The notes: generated by a model not told the origin, from the sequence alone. A stretch of 64,000 nt of DNA from Amycolatopsis sp. DSM 110486 (GCF_019468465.1 NZ_CP080519.1:5536001-5600000), one strand, 5' to 3'. Positions 49,555 to 60,253 are shown, counted from the first letter of the stretch. A program made the numbers and translations.

Positions 49555-50548
49555 GACGGTCGCGATGGTCCTGGTGGCCGCGCTCTCCGTGACGGGCTGT
49601 GGTGCCCAGGTGTCCGAAGGGGACAGTGGTGTCGCGCCGGCGGGGTATCCGGTGACGGTGACCAACTGCGGTCAGCCGCTCAGCGTCCGAAAGCCACCGT
49701 CGCGAGTGGTCACCAACGACATCGGCATCACCGAGCTGATGTTCGCCCTCGGTCTCGACGACCGGATGGCCGGCTACGTCGTCGACAAAGGACAGTCGGG
49801 TGGCGTCGCGTCTTCGCCGTGGAAAGCCGATTTCACGAAGGTGCCCAAGCTCGCCGAGAAGCAACCGCGAAGTCGTGCAGAGCGCCGGCGCCGACCTGGT
49901 GTTCGCGGGCTGGAACTACGGCTTCTCCGAGAGCACAGGCTTCACCCCCGACACGCTCACGCAGCTCGGCATCCAGCTATCAGCTGACCGAAGCCTGCCG
50001 CAACGGCGTCGGCAAGCAGCGCGGCATCATGCCGCCGCTCGACGCGCTGTACACCGACCTGCGCAATCTCGGCAAGATCTTCGGCGTGAACGACCGCGCG
50101 GAGAAATTGGTGAAGCAGTACAGCGACCAGGCCGCAGCCGTCACGAAGGCCGTCGCCACTCAGGGGCAACGGCCGAAAATGTTCCTCTACGACGACGGCC
50201 GCGACCAGCCGTTCACGGCCGCCCGCAACGCCGGCCCCCGACGAGATCATCACCAAAGCGAGCGGCACCAACATCTTCTCCGACGTCGACGACAGCTGGA
50301 CTACGGTCAGCTGGGAGGCCGTGGTCCAACGCGCGCCCGACGTCATCCTCATCAACGACTACGGCGGCGAGGTCGGCACTGTCGCCGACAAGGAGAACTT
50401 CCTCCGGTCGCAGTCCGGCCTGCGTGACATCCCGGCCGTGAAGCAGGGCCGCTTCTTCGCCTTGCCCTACGCAGCTCTCGTGGAGGGCCCACGCAACGCT
50501 TCGGCAGTGCAGGCGTTCGGCGCGTACCTGGCTGGTCTGTCCCGTTGA
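49547..50548 (+). pseudogene. Frameshifted substrate-binding lipoprotein (BtuF/FecB-like)
   Basis: It begins intact from ATG 49547 with a lipoprotein signal (LVAALSVTGCGAQ) and TroA-type fold (PPSRVVTNDIGITELMFALGLDDRM). The frame then shifts +1 three times, near 49862, 49977 and 50236 (the last in a run of Cs), continuing as REVVQSAGADLVFAGWNYGF, YQLTEACRNGVGKQRG..., and PDEIITKASGTNIFSDVDDS to the end GAYLAGLSR. Total length would be ~330 residues. It is the periplasmic-type receptor of the decayed importer. Confidence 0.85.
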
Positions 50549-50568
50549 TGGGCTCCCAGGAGGTGGGA

Positions 50569-50602
50569 AGCTCCGCCCGGCACTTGGATGCCGGGCGGAG
50601 CT
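50569..50602. terminator. 14-bp hairpin before the cimA leader
   Basis: AGCTCCGCCCGGCA and TGCCGGGCGGAGCT are a perfect 14-bp inverted repeat with loop CTTGGA. No U tract. It could end the pseudogene operon; its right arm overlaps the cimA promoter spacer. Confidence 0.6.
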
Positions 50603-50612
50603 GTGGCATCAT
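50584..50612 (+). promoter_or_regulatory. Candidate cimA promoter
   Basis: TTGGAT (50584-50589), 17-bp spacer, CATCAT (50607-50612), then 7 nt to ATG 50620. The geometry equals that of the ilvB leader promoter, though the -10 is weaker. Confidence 0.5.
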
Positions 50613-50619
50613 GCAAGCC

Positions 50620-50661
50620 ATGACCGCCATCTCGATCATTATCGCCGAGCGCGCCGGATAG
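50620..50661 (+). CDS. cimA attenuator leader peptide, isoleucine rich
   Basis: A 13-residue peptide, MTAISIIIAERAG, ending in TAG. Four of its residues are isoleucine, three of them consecutive, in front of a gene of isoleucine synthesis. An in-frame ATG at 50611 would extend it by three residues. Its last codons form the left arm of a hairpin, as in the ilvB leader. Confidence 0.8.
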   Translation: MTAISIIIAERAG

Positions 50662-50718
50662 ACGCTCCACAAGAGCTTCCGGCGCGCAACCTCTCGCACC
50701 CATGCGGGAGGTTTTTTT
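50649..50718 (+). promoter_or_regulatory. Transcription attenuator of cimA
   Basis: GCGCGCCGGA (50649-50658) pairs with TCCGGCGCGC (50678-50687), 10 bp. Then AACCTCTCGCA (50688-50698) and TGCGGGAGGTT (50703-50713) form an 11-bp stem with one G-U pair, with a run of seven Ts (50712-50718) at its end. The terminator is 40 nt before the cimA GTG. Confidence 0.8.
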
Positions 50719-50757
50719 GTTGCCAGAAACAGGTTCCGCCCCGCCCAAGGAGACACC

Positions 50758-52380
50758 GTGACCCGCACGGAGCCCGCCGAAACGCCCCTCGGTGACGCCT
50801 TCCACCTCTACGACACGACCCTGCGCGACGGCGCCCAGCGCGAAGGCATCACGTACTCCGTCACCGACAAGCTGGCAGTCGCCAGGCTGCTCGACGAACT
50901 CGGCGTGGGCTTCATCGAGGGTGGCTGGCCGGGCGCATTGCCGAAGGACACGGAGTTCTTCGCGCGGGCTGCGAAGGGCGAGTTGGAGCTGAAGCACGCA
51001 GCGCTCGTCGCCTTCGGGTCGACGCGCAAGGCTGGCACCCGCGCGTCCGAGGATCCGCAGGTCCGCGCGCTGTTGGACTCCGAAGCGCCCGTGGTCACCT
51101 TGGTGGCGAAATCCGACCTCCGGCACATCGAACGCGCGCTGCGCGTCGACGTCGACGAGGCGTGCGCCATGGTCCGCGACACCGTCGCGTTCCTGACCGG
51201 CGAGGGCCGGCGCGTGTTCCTCGACGCCGAGCACTTTTTCGACGGGTACGCCTTCTCGCGCGACACCGCGCTGCGAGTACTCGACGCCGGCGCCAATGCC
51301 GGCGCGGACGTCCTCGTGCTCTGCGACACCAACGGCGGCCAGCTGCCGCTCGGCCTCGCGGAGACCGTGCGCGAGGTCAAGGACAAGACCGGGTTCCGCT
51401 TGGGAATCCATTGCCAGGACGACACTTCCTGCGCCGTGGCGAACTCCGTCGCCGCGGTGCAGGCCGGCGCGACGCACGTCCAGTGCACCGCGAACGGTTA
51501 CGGGGAGCGGGCCGGCAACGCCGACCTGTTCGCCGTGACGGGAAACCTCGTGACCAAGCTCGGAATGGAGGTCCTCCCGATCGGAGGTGCCGCCGAGCTC
51601 ACCCGGGTCTCCCATGCGCTTGCCGAAATCGCGAACCTCGCACCCGACACCCACCAGGCTTACGTCGGGTCGTCGGCCTTCGCCCACAAGGCGGGGCTGC
51701 ACGCGAGCGCGATCAAAGTGGATCCGTTGCTGTACAACCACATCGATCCATCTTCAGTCGGCAACGGCATGCGGGTACTGGTCACGGAGATGGCCGGCAG
51801 GGCCAGCCTCGAGCTCAAGGGACGTGAACTCGGGGTCGACCTTGCCGGCCGGCCCGAAGCGCTGACGAACGCCGTGCGCAAGGTGAAGGACCTCGAAGCG
51901 GAGGGCTGGTCGTTCGAGGCCGCCGACGCTTCGCTGGAGTTGTTGCTGCGCCGCGAAGTCGAGGACGTGTCTGGTGAGGAGCCGGTGACGCCGCCGTTCC
52001 ACCTGGAGTCCTACCGTGTCGTCCTCGATCACCGGTCCGGCGGCGAGGTCGTTTCGGAGGCGACGGTAAAGGTCCACGTGAACGGGCAACGCGTCATCGC
52101 GACGGCCGAGGGCAACGGGCCCGTGCACGCGATGGACGCCGCCCTGCGGGAAGCGCTCAGCCCCCACCTGTCCTGGTTGGACGCCGTGGAACTGTCCGAC
52201 TACAAGGTGCGCATCCTGCCGTCCAACCCGGGCACTCACGCGGTGACCCGTGTCCTGCTCGAATCCAGCGACGGTGAGCGGGAATGGACCACTGTCGGTG
52301 TGCACGGGAACATCGTCGAGGCGAGCTGGATGGCGATGTGCGACGCGCTCGTCCACAAGAGCCTCGCGGCTCGCGTCTGA
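50758..52380 (+). CDS. cimA: Citramalate synthase
   Basis: 540 residues from a GTG, preceded by AAGGAGAC. The DRE-TIM catalytic start is LYDTTLRDGAQREGITYS; metal ligands sit in LGIHCQDDTSCAVANS; CTANGYGERAGNADLFAV and FAHKAGLHASAIKVDP are diagnostic of the CimA/LeuA family, the length and sequence fitting the citramalate group. A C-terminal LeuA-type regulatory domain (residues ~425-535) is present. It condenses pyruvate with acetyl-CoA to citramalate, giving 2-ketobutyrate for isoleucine without threonine. The leader peptide upstream is rich in isoleucine codons, consistent with this role. Confidence 0.93.
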   Translation: MTRTEPAETPLGDAFHLYDTTLRDGAQREGITYSVTDKLAVARLLDELGVGFIEGGWPGALPKDTEFFARAAKGELELKHAALVAFGSTRKAGTRASEDPQVRALLDSEAPVVTLVAKSDLRHIERALRVDVDEACAMVRDTVAFLTGEGRRVFLDAEHFFDGYAFSRDTALRVLDAGANAGADVLVLCDTNGGQLPLGLAETVREVKDKTGFRLGIHCQDDTSCAVANSVAAVQAGATHVQCTANGYGERAGNADLFAVTGNLVTKLGMEVLPIGGAAELTRVSHALAEIANLAPDTHQAYVGSSAFAHKAGLHASAIKVDPLLYNHIDPSSVGNGMRVLVTEMAGRASLELKGRELGVDLAGRPEALTNAVRKVKDLEAEGWSFEAADASLELLLRREVEDVSGEEPVTPPFHLESYRVVLDHRSGGEVVSEATVKVHVNGQRVIATAEGNGPVHAMDAALREALSPHLSWLDAVELSDYKVRILPSNPGTHAVTRVLLESSDGEREWTTVGVHGNIVEASWMAMCDALVHKSLAARV

Positions 52381-52635
52381 GATCGGCGGCTCCTTTCTGC
52401 CGGGTTCGTCGGTGGGCTGCGTCGATGGCTGTGCGGTCAGGTTGACGCATGGCCGGCGTGGTCGTCGAGGATTTCCGGTGAGAAAGCGGGCGAACGGACC
52501 TCTCGTGCACCTCGCGGCGATCGATCCGCAGGTCGTGGGCGACGCGAGGGGTCCATTCGGTCCGAGACGGCGCGAGGGGACCGTTCGCGCCGCCGGGGGC
52601 GAGCGCCCCGGCGGCGGCGTACGTAGACTGGCCGA
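52381..52635. repeat. Spacer with three copies of family C motif
   Basis: GGGCGAACGGACCTCTCGTGC (52488-52508, one orientation) and, inverted, GACGCGAGGGGTCCATTCGG (52541-52560) and GCGCGAGGGGACCGTTCGCG (52570-52589). No gene in this 255-bp interval; function unknown. Confidence 0.55.
52624..52629 (+). promoter_or_regulatory. Candidate -10 (TAGACT) of the FAH-family gene
   Basis: TAGACT, 6 nt, then GTG 52636. Confidence 0.5.
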
Positions 52636-53409
52636 GTGCGTCTAGCCCGTATTGCTCATCCCAGTGGTGGTGTCGCGTTCGCTTCGATCGAGGGCGAGGG
52701 CGACGACGCCCAAGTCCTGGAGATCGCCGAGCACCCGTTCGGCCAGCCGAACTTCACCGGCAAGCGGTGGCCGCTCGCCGACGTCCGCCTGCTCGCGCCG
52801 ATCCTGCCGTCGAAGGTCATCGCCGTCGGCCGGAACTACGCGAAGCACGCGGCCGAGTTCGGCAACGAGGTGCCGTCGGCCCCGATGCTGTTCATCAAGC
52901 CGTCGACCACGGTCATCGGCCCGAATGTGCCGATCCGTCGCCCGCATGACGTCGGTCGCATCGACTTCGAGGGCGAGCTGGCGATCGTCATCGGCCAGCC
53001 GGTGAAGAACGTGTCCGCCGACCGAGCGGCGAGCGCGATCCTCGGCTACACGGTGGCGAACGACGTGAGCGCCCGCGAACTCCAGAAGTCCGACGGCCAG
53101 TGGGGCCGCGCGAAGGGCTTCGACACGTTCTGCCCGCTCGGCCCGTGGATCGAGACGTCGATCGATCCGTCGGACCTGGCCCTGCGCAGCGAGGTCAACG
53201 GCGACGTCAAGCAGGACGGCCGCACGTCCGACCTCGTGCACAAGGTGCCGGAGCTGGTCGAGTTCATCTCGGGCGTCATGACGTTGCTGCCCGGCGACAT
53301 CATCCTGACCGGCACGCCCGAGGGCGTCGGCCCGATCGTCGACGGCGAGTCGGTCTCGATCACCATCGAAGGCATCGGCACCCTGACCAACCCGGTCCAG
53401 GACATCTGA
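52636..53409 (+). CDS. Fumarylacetoacetate hydrolase family protein (Rv2993c-like)
   Basis: 257 residues from a GTG, full length for a single FAH domain with a short N-terminal lobe. Motifs are AVGRNYAKHAAEFG, FIKPSTTVIGP, the metal acids in DFEGELAIVIG and the GYTVANDVSARELQ segment, then GTPEGVGPI. Such enzymes decarboxylate or hydrolyse ketoacids (for example hydroxyhepta-dienedioate or oxaloacetate); the substrate is not evident. It corresponds to Rv2993c, which lies near leuB in M. tuberculosis too. A family A array begins 30 bp after the stop. Confidence 0.9.
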   Translation: MRLARIAHPSGGVAFASIEGEGDDAQVLEIAEHPFGQPNFTGKRWPLADVRLLAPILPSKVIAVGRNYAKHAAEFGNEVPSAPMLFIKPSTTVIGPNVPIRRPHDVGRIDFEGELAIVIGQPVKNVSADRAASAILGYTVANDVSARELQKSDGQWGRAKGFDTFCPLGPWIETSIDPSDLALRSEVNGDVKQDGRTSDLVHKVPELVEFISGVMTLLPGDIILTGTPEGVGPIVDGESVSITIEGIGTLTNPVQDI

Positions 53410-53438
53410 CTTCGGTTCGACCCGAGGCCCGCAGGCCG

Positions 53439-54502
53439 TTCGCCTCATAATGGCGACGGTCGGCGGGCCTCCGTATTTCCGGGGTGGTGACTGAGGTCAC
53501 CGGCTCGTGTTCGGTTCGGATTTCGCCGTTTGGTGGCGGGGCGGCCTTGGCCTTCGCCGTGGGGATGGGGCGGTTGCCGCTGAGTGGCGAATGGCTGGAT
53601 CGGCAGGTTGGCTGTGGGTTTCCTGCTGCTGACCACGGCAACGGCGGGTGTCGCCACTCAGTGGCGAGGCTCGGCGATCGAGCCCTGCGGCCCGGTCTGG
53701 CGGGTGTTGCCACTGAATGGCGACGCCTTGGCCGACGGGGGATTGGTCGCTGAGCTGGAAGTCGCCGGGCCGCGAGGGTTCTCGGCGCGGTCAGGGTGGG
53801 TGTTGCCGCTCAGTGGCGACAGCTTGCCCAGTGGGAAAAGGTGGTCGCTGAGCTCGGAGTTGCCCGGCGACCGAGGCTCGAGGTGCCGGCGGGTAGGCGT
53901 TGCCGCTCAGCGGCGACACGTTGATCGGCTGGGAAACTGGCCGCCGAGCTGGGTGTCGCCGGCCGAACCAGCCTCGTGGCACGGTCGGGTCGGGGTTGCG
54001 CTCAGCGGCGACGGCTTGGCTGGCAGGAACGTGGTCGCTGGAACTGGGGGTCGCTGGGTCGCAAAGCTTTGCGGCGGGCTCGGGTTGGGCGTTGCCGCTC
54101 AACGGCGACACCTCGGCCGGCGGTGGGAACTCGTCGCTGAGCTGGGAATCGCCCGGTGACCGGGGCTCGCGGCGCCGTCGGGTGGGCGTTGCCGTTCCGC
54201 GGCGACACTTTGGTCGGCGGCAAGCGGGTTCCTCGCTCGGAGTCGACCGGCGTTCGCGTCGCGATGCGCGGTGTGGCTGGGCGTTGCCACTCGGTGGCGA
54301 CACCCTGGTCGGCGATGGGAAGCGTCGCCGAGTTTGGTGTCGGCTTCGCGATTGAGCTTCGCGGCATGGTCGGGCCAACGGTTGCCGCGCAGTGGCGAGG
54401 GCTCCGCTGGTGAAGGGAAGTAGGGGCTGGATCGGTGTCGCCGTTTGGTGGCGACACGGGAGTTGGCATCCGCGGGGGTACACGTCGTCGTTGGGTGGCG
54501 AC
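53439..54502. repeat. Family A array with ~96-bp period
   Basis: Fourteen family A copies. The regular part starts at 53802, 53899, 53995, 54091, 54188, 54283 and 54381 (intervals 95-98 bp), then 54436 and 54484 (55 and 48). Each palindrome (GTTGCCGCTCAGCGGCGAC type) is followed by similar text (for example TTGGTCGGC and GTGGTCGCTGAGCTGGG), so the whole ~96-bp block is repeated. Copies at 53439, 53520, 53573, 53650 and 53706 are less regular. No gene lies in 53410-54740. Confidence 0.85.
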
Positions 54503-54589
54503 GTCGTGCGGAGTGGATCGATTTAGCTGTCGTGTGGTGCCGCAGCGATCCGGAGTGGGGTGCCGCGGAGCCGGCGGGGGTATGGACGG

Positions 54590-54624
54590 GAGTGCCGCCA
54601 CGCTCGTGCTGCGCGGCGGCACTC
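54590..54624 (-). terminator. Hairpin downstream of the FAD monooxygenase gene
   Basis: GAGTGCCGCC and GGCGGCACTC form a 10-bp stem with a 15-nt loop, 117 bp beyond the monooxygenase stop. Confidence 0.4.
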
Positions 54625-54740
54625 GGGGTTGCGGTTGTGGGCTATCAGGGGCCAGGCGTTGCGTCCCTCGGACCAGTCGGTTGGGCGCGGACTTGTTGTG
54701 TGGGTTGGTGGACGCCGCGAGGCGGGTTGGCCCCGATGGG

Positions 54741-55991
54741 CTATTTCTTCCCGGCGGGTTCCATCGCGCGGCGGGCGAAGGCCGGGGCGTGCTCGGGGCG
54801 GAAACCCAGGCCCAGTATGCGCGCGGGGATGTAGGCGAGTTTGGGGAAGCGCGCGAACAGGGCGATGAGCTGGGGAGGCGGGCCGTCGCGGCGGCCGGAC
54901 ATGACGGGGCGCATCACGGCGCGGTGGAGGAGCCGTTGCAGGGTTTGGACGGCGATCGTCGGGAGTAGGCGGCGGGTGCGGACCTTCGCCAAATCGTCTT
55001 CCGAGGCGGGGCCGCGGAGGAGGGGGTCGGCCAGGAGGGTCGCGGCGGCGACCGCGTCCTGGACGGCGAGGTTGATGCCGACGCCGCCGACGGGCGACAT
55101 CGCGTGGGCCGCGTCGCCGATGCAGAGGAGGCCGTCGGCGTGCCAGCGGTGCAGGCGGTTGAGGCGGACGTCGAGGAACTTGATGTCGTCCATCGTCTCC
55201 AGCTCGTCGACGCGGTCGGCGAACTCGGGGCAGACCTCGACGACGTTGCGGCGGAAGGCCTCGATGCCGGCGGCGCGCAGGTCTTCGCCCTTCGGTGCGA
55301 GGTAGGCGATTTGGTGGTAGCCGTCGCGGGGCAGCGGCACCGCGAACCGTCGGTGGCTCATGCGCGGCATGAGCATCGAGCCGACTTCGTCGTCGTGGCG
55401 GGAAAGGCGGAACCACCAGACGTCGAAGGGGCAGTCGAACTCCCGTGGCTCCAGGCCGGTCGAGCGGCGCGCGAGCGACCAGCGCCCGTCGGCGGCGATG
55501 ACGAGGTCGGACTCGAGTTCGCCTTCGGTGCCGTCGGCCGTGCGGTAACGCACGCCCGTGACTCGGCCGCGCGAGCGGAGCAGACCGGTCATCTCCGTCT
55601 CGAGGCGGAGGGTGAACGTCGGTTCCTTCTGAGCCGATTCGGCGAGCAGGTTGAGCAGGTCCCACTGCGGAACCATCGCGATGTAGGGGTGTGGAACGTT
55701 CAACAGCGACAGATCGGCGAGCTTCATGAGGCCGCCGTCCTGAGTGGGGAAGCCGGCTTCCCGCAACTCGCTGTGCGGGATCGCGTGGAATTTCTCGCCG
55801 AGGCCGAGCTCGTCGAGCAGCGTGAGGGTGGACGGGTGGACCGTGTCGCCGCGGAAGTCGCGCAGGAAATCGGCGTGCTTCTCCAGCACGGTCACCTCGA
55901 CGCCCGCCCTCGCCAGGATCAGGCCGGCGACCATGCCCGCAGGTCCGCCGCCGACGACGACGCAACGCGTGTGCTCGGTCATCTGACTCAT
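54741..55991 (-). CDS. FAD-dependent monooxygenase (PHBH fold)
   Basis: 416 residues from the ATG at 55991. The three FAD signatures are VVVGGGPAGMVAGLILARAG (GXGXXG), DLVIAADGRWSLAR (DG motif) and CIGDAAHAMSPVGGVGINLAVQDA (GD motif). This places it with aromatic hydroxylases and tetracycline/halogenated-compound monooxygenases of the FAD_binding_3 group. The substrate is unknown. It stands alone between a repeat array and the HAD gene, divergent from the latter, which suggests acquired accessory status. Confidence 0.9.
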   Translation of the reverse strand: MSQMTEHTRCVVVGGGPAGMVAGLILARAGVEVTVLEKHADFLRDFRGDTVHPSTLTLLDELGLGEKFHAIPHSELREAGFPTQDGGLMKLADLSLLNVPHPYIAMVPQWDLLNLLAESAQKEPTFTLRLETEMTGLLRSRGRVTGVRYRTADGTEGELESDLVIAADGRWSLARRSTGLEPREFDCPFDVWWFRLSRHDDEVGSMLMPRMSHRRFAVPLPRDGYHQIAYLAPKGEDLRAAGIEAFRRNVVEVCPEFADRVDELETMDDIKFLDVRLNRLHRWHADGLLCIGDAAHAMSPVGGVGINLAVQDAVAAATLLADPLLRGPASEDDLAKVRTRRLLPTIAVQTLQRLLHRAVMRPVMSGRRDGPPPQLIALFARFPKLAYIPARILGLGFRPEHAPAFARRAMEPAGKK

Positions 55992-56326
55992 CTCCCTCTT
56001 TTCATCACCCGTTGAATAACCTCAGGATGCACCCGGGGTGGGTCTCACGTCAAGTGGTCGGTGCGTCACAGCGCCGACTGTCCACTGAGGACTTGCGCCT
56101 GTGGGGAAGTTGTTCTTTCGCGCGCGGTTCGTGGCAAGGTGGCCGCTTGAACCGTTTCACTGGCATCGCACGAATCGGTTCACTCACCCGGTTGGCCGGA
56201 TTCCTGTGTCGTAACCGGATCAACGCTTTCCACGCACTGGGAGTAGACGTGGTGCGCCGCATCAGCGGAGCGGCAATCACCTTTTTGGCCGCGTTGCGAA
56301 CGCGGCGAGTGCCCTAGCCTCACTGG
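55992..56326. other. Gene-free divergent spacer
   Basis: 335 bp between the divergent monooxygenase and HAD genes. A 101-codon frame exists on the plus strand, but it lacks a ribosome-binding site and recognisable domain and I do not call it. Near 56315 TAGCCT serves as the likely -10 of the HAD gene. Confidence 0.5.
56315..56320 (+). promoter_or_regulatory. Candidate -10 (TAGCCT) of the HAD gene
   Basis: TAGCCT, 6 nt, then GTG 56327; leaderless geometry. Confidence 0.5.
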
Positions 56327-57163
56327 GTGGATTTCGCCGTGGCACCCCCGACCCCTTCGCGAACCGCCCCTCCGGCACCTGTCGGACCCGAACCTTGGGC
56401 GCCTCCGGAACTGCGTCTGGTCTGCCTCGACATCGATGACACCTTGATCGACTGCACCGCCGCGATCCGCGTCAGCCTCCACGCGCTCACTGGCCGCAGC
56501 GATCTCTGGCCGTTGTGGGACTTGATCACCGAGGAGCACGTGGCGCTGGTCGTCGCCGGAAAACTCGGGTACGACGTGATGCACCACCGCCGCACCGAAT
56601 GCTTCCTCGCCGAGCTCGGCATCTCCGCGGATTCGGCGCAGGTGACCGCGTTCGAGGCGCGCCGGCGGGACATCCTCGCAACGTCGTGGCAACTGTTCGA
56701 CGACGTGCTGCCCTGCCTCGAGTGGCTGCGCGCGGCAGGTCTGCTGCTCGCGGCCGTGACGAACGCCTCTGGCGCGCACCAGCGCCGCAAGATCGCGGAC
56801 CTCGGGCTGGCGCCGTTCTTCGACCACGTGGCCATCGCCGGCGAGATCGGCGTCGCCAAGCCCGACCCTGTGATGTTCCACTCGGTGTGCCTGGGCCTGG
56901 GCTGCGACCCGGCGCAGACCGTGCACGTCGGCGACAAGCTCGACACCGACGCCATCGGCGCGTACGACGCCGGCCTCGGCGCCGTCTGGCTCGACCGCGA
57001 CGGGACCGGTCGCACCGGCGAACGCGCACCCGCCGGTGTACACACGGTCACAACCCTCGACGAGCTGCCTGAGCTGCTGGTTTCCGAGTACGCGACCGTC
57101 GGCGTCCCCGTCCAGCGTGCGGCGGGGACCCCCGCTGCGCAGCTGCGCGGCAGCGTGCTCTAG
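56327..57163 (+). CDS. HAD-superfamily hydrolase
   Basis: 278 residues from a GTG. After a Pro-rich N-terminus the four HAD motifs appear: I, VCLDIDDTLID (nucleophile Asp); II, AVTNASGAHQ; III, the lysine in GEIGVAKPDPVMF; IV, VHVGDKLDTDAIGAYDAGL. A C1 cap domain lies between I and II. It is likely a phosphatase for a small metabolite. It precedes the tRNA pair and may share transcription with it. Confidence 0.9.
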   Translation: MDFAVAPPTPSRTAPPAPVGPEPWAPPELRLVCLDIDDTLIDCTAAIRVSLHALTGRSDLWPLWDLITEEHVALVVAGKLGYDVMHHRRTECFLAELGISADSAQVTAFEARRRDILATSWQLFDDVLPCLEWLRAAGLLLAAVTNASGAHQRRKIADLGLAPFFDHVAIAGEIGVAKPDPVMFHSVCLGLGCDPAQTVHVGDKLDTDAIGAYDAGLGAVWLDRDGTGRTGERAPAGVHTVTTLDELPELLVSEYATVGVPVQRAAGTPAAQLRGSVL

Positions 57164-57213
57164 TATTTCTCTCCGTGCGGTACTGAACCGGCCGAGCCGG
57201 GAAAGCGCCTCAC

Positions 57214-57285
57214 TGGGGTATGGTGTAATTGGCAGCACGACTGGTTCTGGTCCAGTTAGTCTAGGTTCGAGTCCTGGTACCCCAG
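57214..57285 (+). tRNA. tRNA-Gln (CTG)
   Basis: A 72-nt cloverleaf: acceptor TGGGGTA/TACCCCA, D-loop region GGTGTAATTGGCAGCAC, anticodon stem ACTGG/CCAGT around loop TTCTGGT (anticodon CTG), and T-arm GGTTCGAGTCC. CCA is not encoded. It reads CAG. tRNA-Gln beside tRNA-Glu is the same pairing as in the M. tuberculosis region. Confidence 0.95.
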
Positions 57286-57386
57286 CTGCGGAGAGTGACC
57301 CCCCTGCTGAGCGAGAAATCGCCTCTGGTAAGTTCTCTCCAGCAAGAAAAACAGAATAGCTCCCCGGAAACGGGGAAAGATCCTAA

Positions 57387-57459
57387 GCCCCCGTCGTCTA
57401 GCGGCCTAGGACGCCGGCCTCTCACGCCGGTAGCGTGGGTTCGAATCCCATCGGGGGTA
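57387..57459 (+). tRNA. tRNA-Glu (CTC)
   Basis: A 73-nt cloverleaf: acceptor GCCCCCG/CGGGGGT (G-U at the end), D-arm region TCTAGCGGCCTAGGA, anticodon stem CCGGC/GCCGG around CTCTCAC (anticodon CTC), T-arm GGTTCGAATCC. It reads GAG. Located 101 bp after tRNA-Gln. Confidence 0.95.
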
Positions 57460-57472
57460 CAGTTAGTCGCCA

Positions 57473-57504
57473 CCCAGGTTCCGCAGTTGCGGACCTGGGT
57501 TTTT
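57473..57504 (+). terminator. Terminator after the tRNA genes
   Basis: CCCAGGTTCCGC and GCGGACCTGGG form a stem with one bulge and loop AGTT, followed by TTTTT. Confidence 0.85.
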
Positions 57505-59711
<2,207 letters not shown>

Positions 59712-59712
59712 G

Positions 59713-60085
59713 GCCGATGTGAGGCTGGACGGGGCCGACGCCGGCGGTGAGGCGGGGCAACCCGCGGCCGCGATGCCGTGCGGCGGGCCGAAGTCAGCGA
59801 TGGAGGGGCCGATGCTGGCGGCGGGGAGAGGATCCTGTCCGGGGCGGGGTTGCTGCGCACATGCCGATGTCAGGCAACGTGGGACCGACGTCAGTGGCGA
59901 GAGGCAGTCCCGTCTGGGGCTGCGATGGCGCGCGGCAGGCCGATGCCAGGCAACGTTTGGCCGACGTCAGTGGCGAGAGGGAGTCCCGGCCCCGGCTGCG
60001 TTGCGGCAGGCTGTTGTCAGCCATGGCGCGACCGACGCCGGCGGCGAGAGGGGAGCTCCGTCCAGGACCGCGTTGTCGGGAACTG
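59713..60085. repeat. Five-copy ~75-bp tandem repeat
   Basis: Two landmarks recur: GCCGATGTCAGG-like at 59713, 59787, 59863, 59939 and 60010, and CCGACGTCAGTGGCGAG-like at 59735, 59809, 59885, 59961 and 60032. Intervals are 71-76 bp. Copies 3 and 4 are the most alike. The second landmark resembles a family A half-site. Confidence 0.8.
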
Positions 60086-60175
60086 GAGTGACTTCAGGTC
60101 AGTTCGGTGGCTGGGTCCGTTGGCGGACAGACGGTTCCAGCCGAAATCACCGGCGAGCAAAAGACCCCGGACATG

Positions 60176-60247
60176 CGGCAGGGCCCCGTCCCGGGAGTGG
60201 GAGGGGACCCTGCCGTGAAGTGCACGTCCCGACGTGTAAACGTCGGG
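60176..60247 (-). terminator. Hairpins downstream of hupB
   Basis: Two stems lie after the hupB stop: CCCGACGT/ACGTCGGG (60228-60247, 8 bp, loop GTAA) and CGGCAGGG/CCCTGCCG (60176-60215) with inner GGGG/CCCC pairing, followed on the minus strand by GGGGTCTTTTGC. Confidence 0.55.
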
Positions 60248-60253
60248 GTGGTG

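Noticed and set aside
53584..54159. 191-codon and neighbouring frames in the 96-bp array
   Set aside because: They are read-throughs of repeat DNA in several frames on both strands, without start signals or domains.
56012..56317. 101-codon frame between the monooxygenase and HAD genes
   Set aside because: No ribosome-binding site, no domain, and it covers the divergent promoter region.
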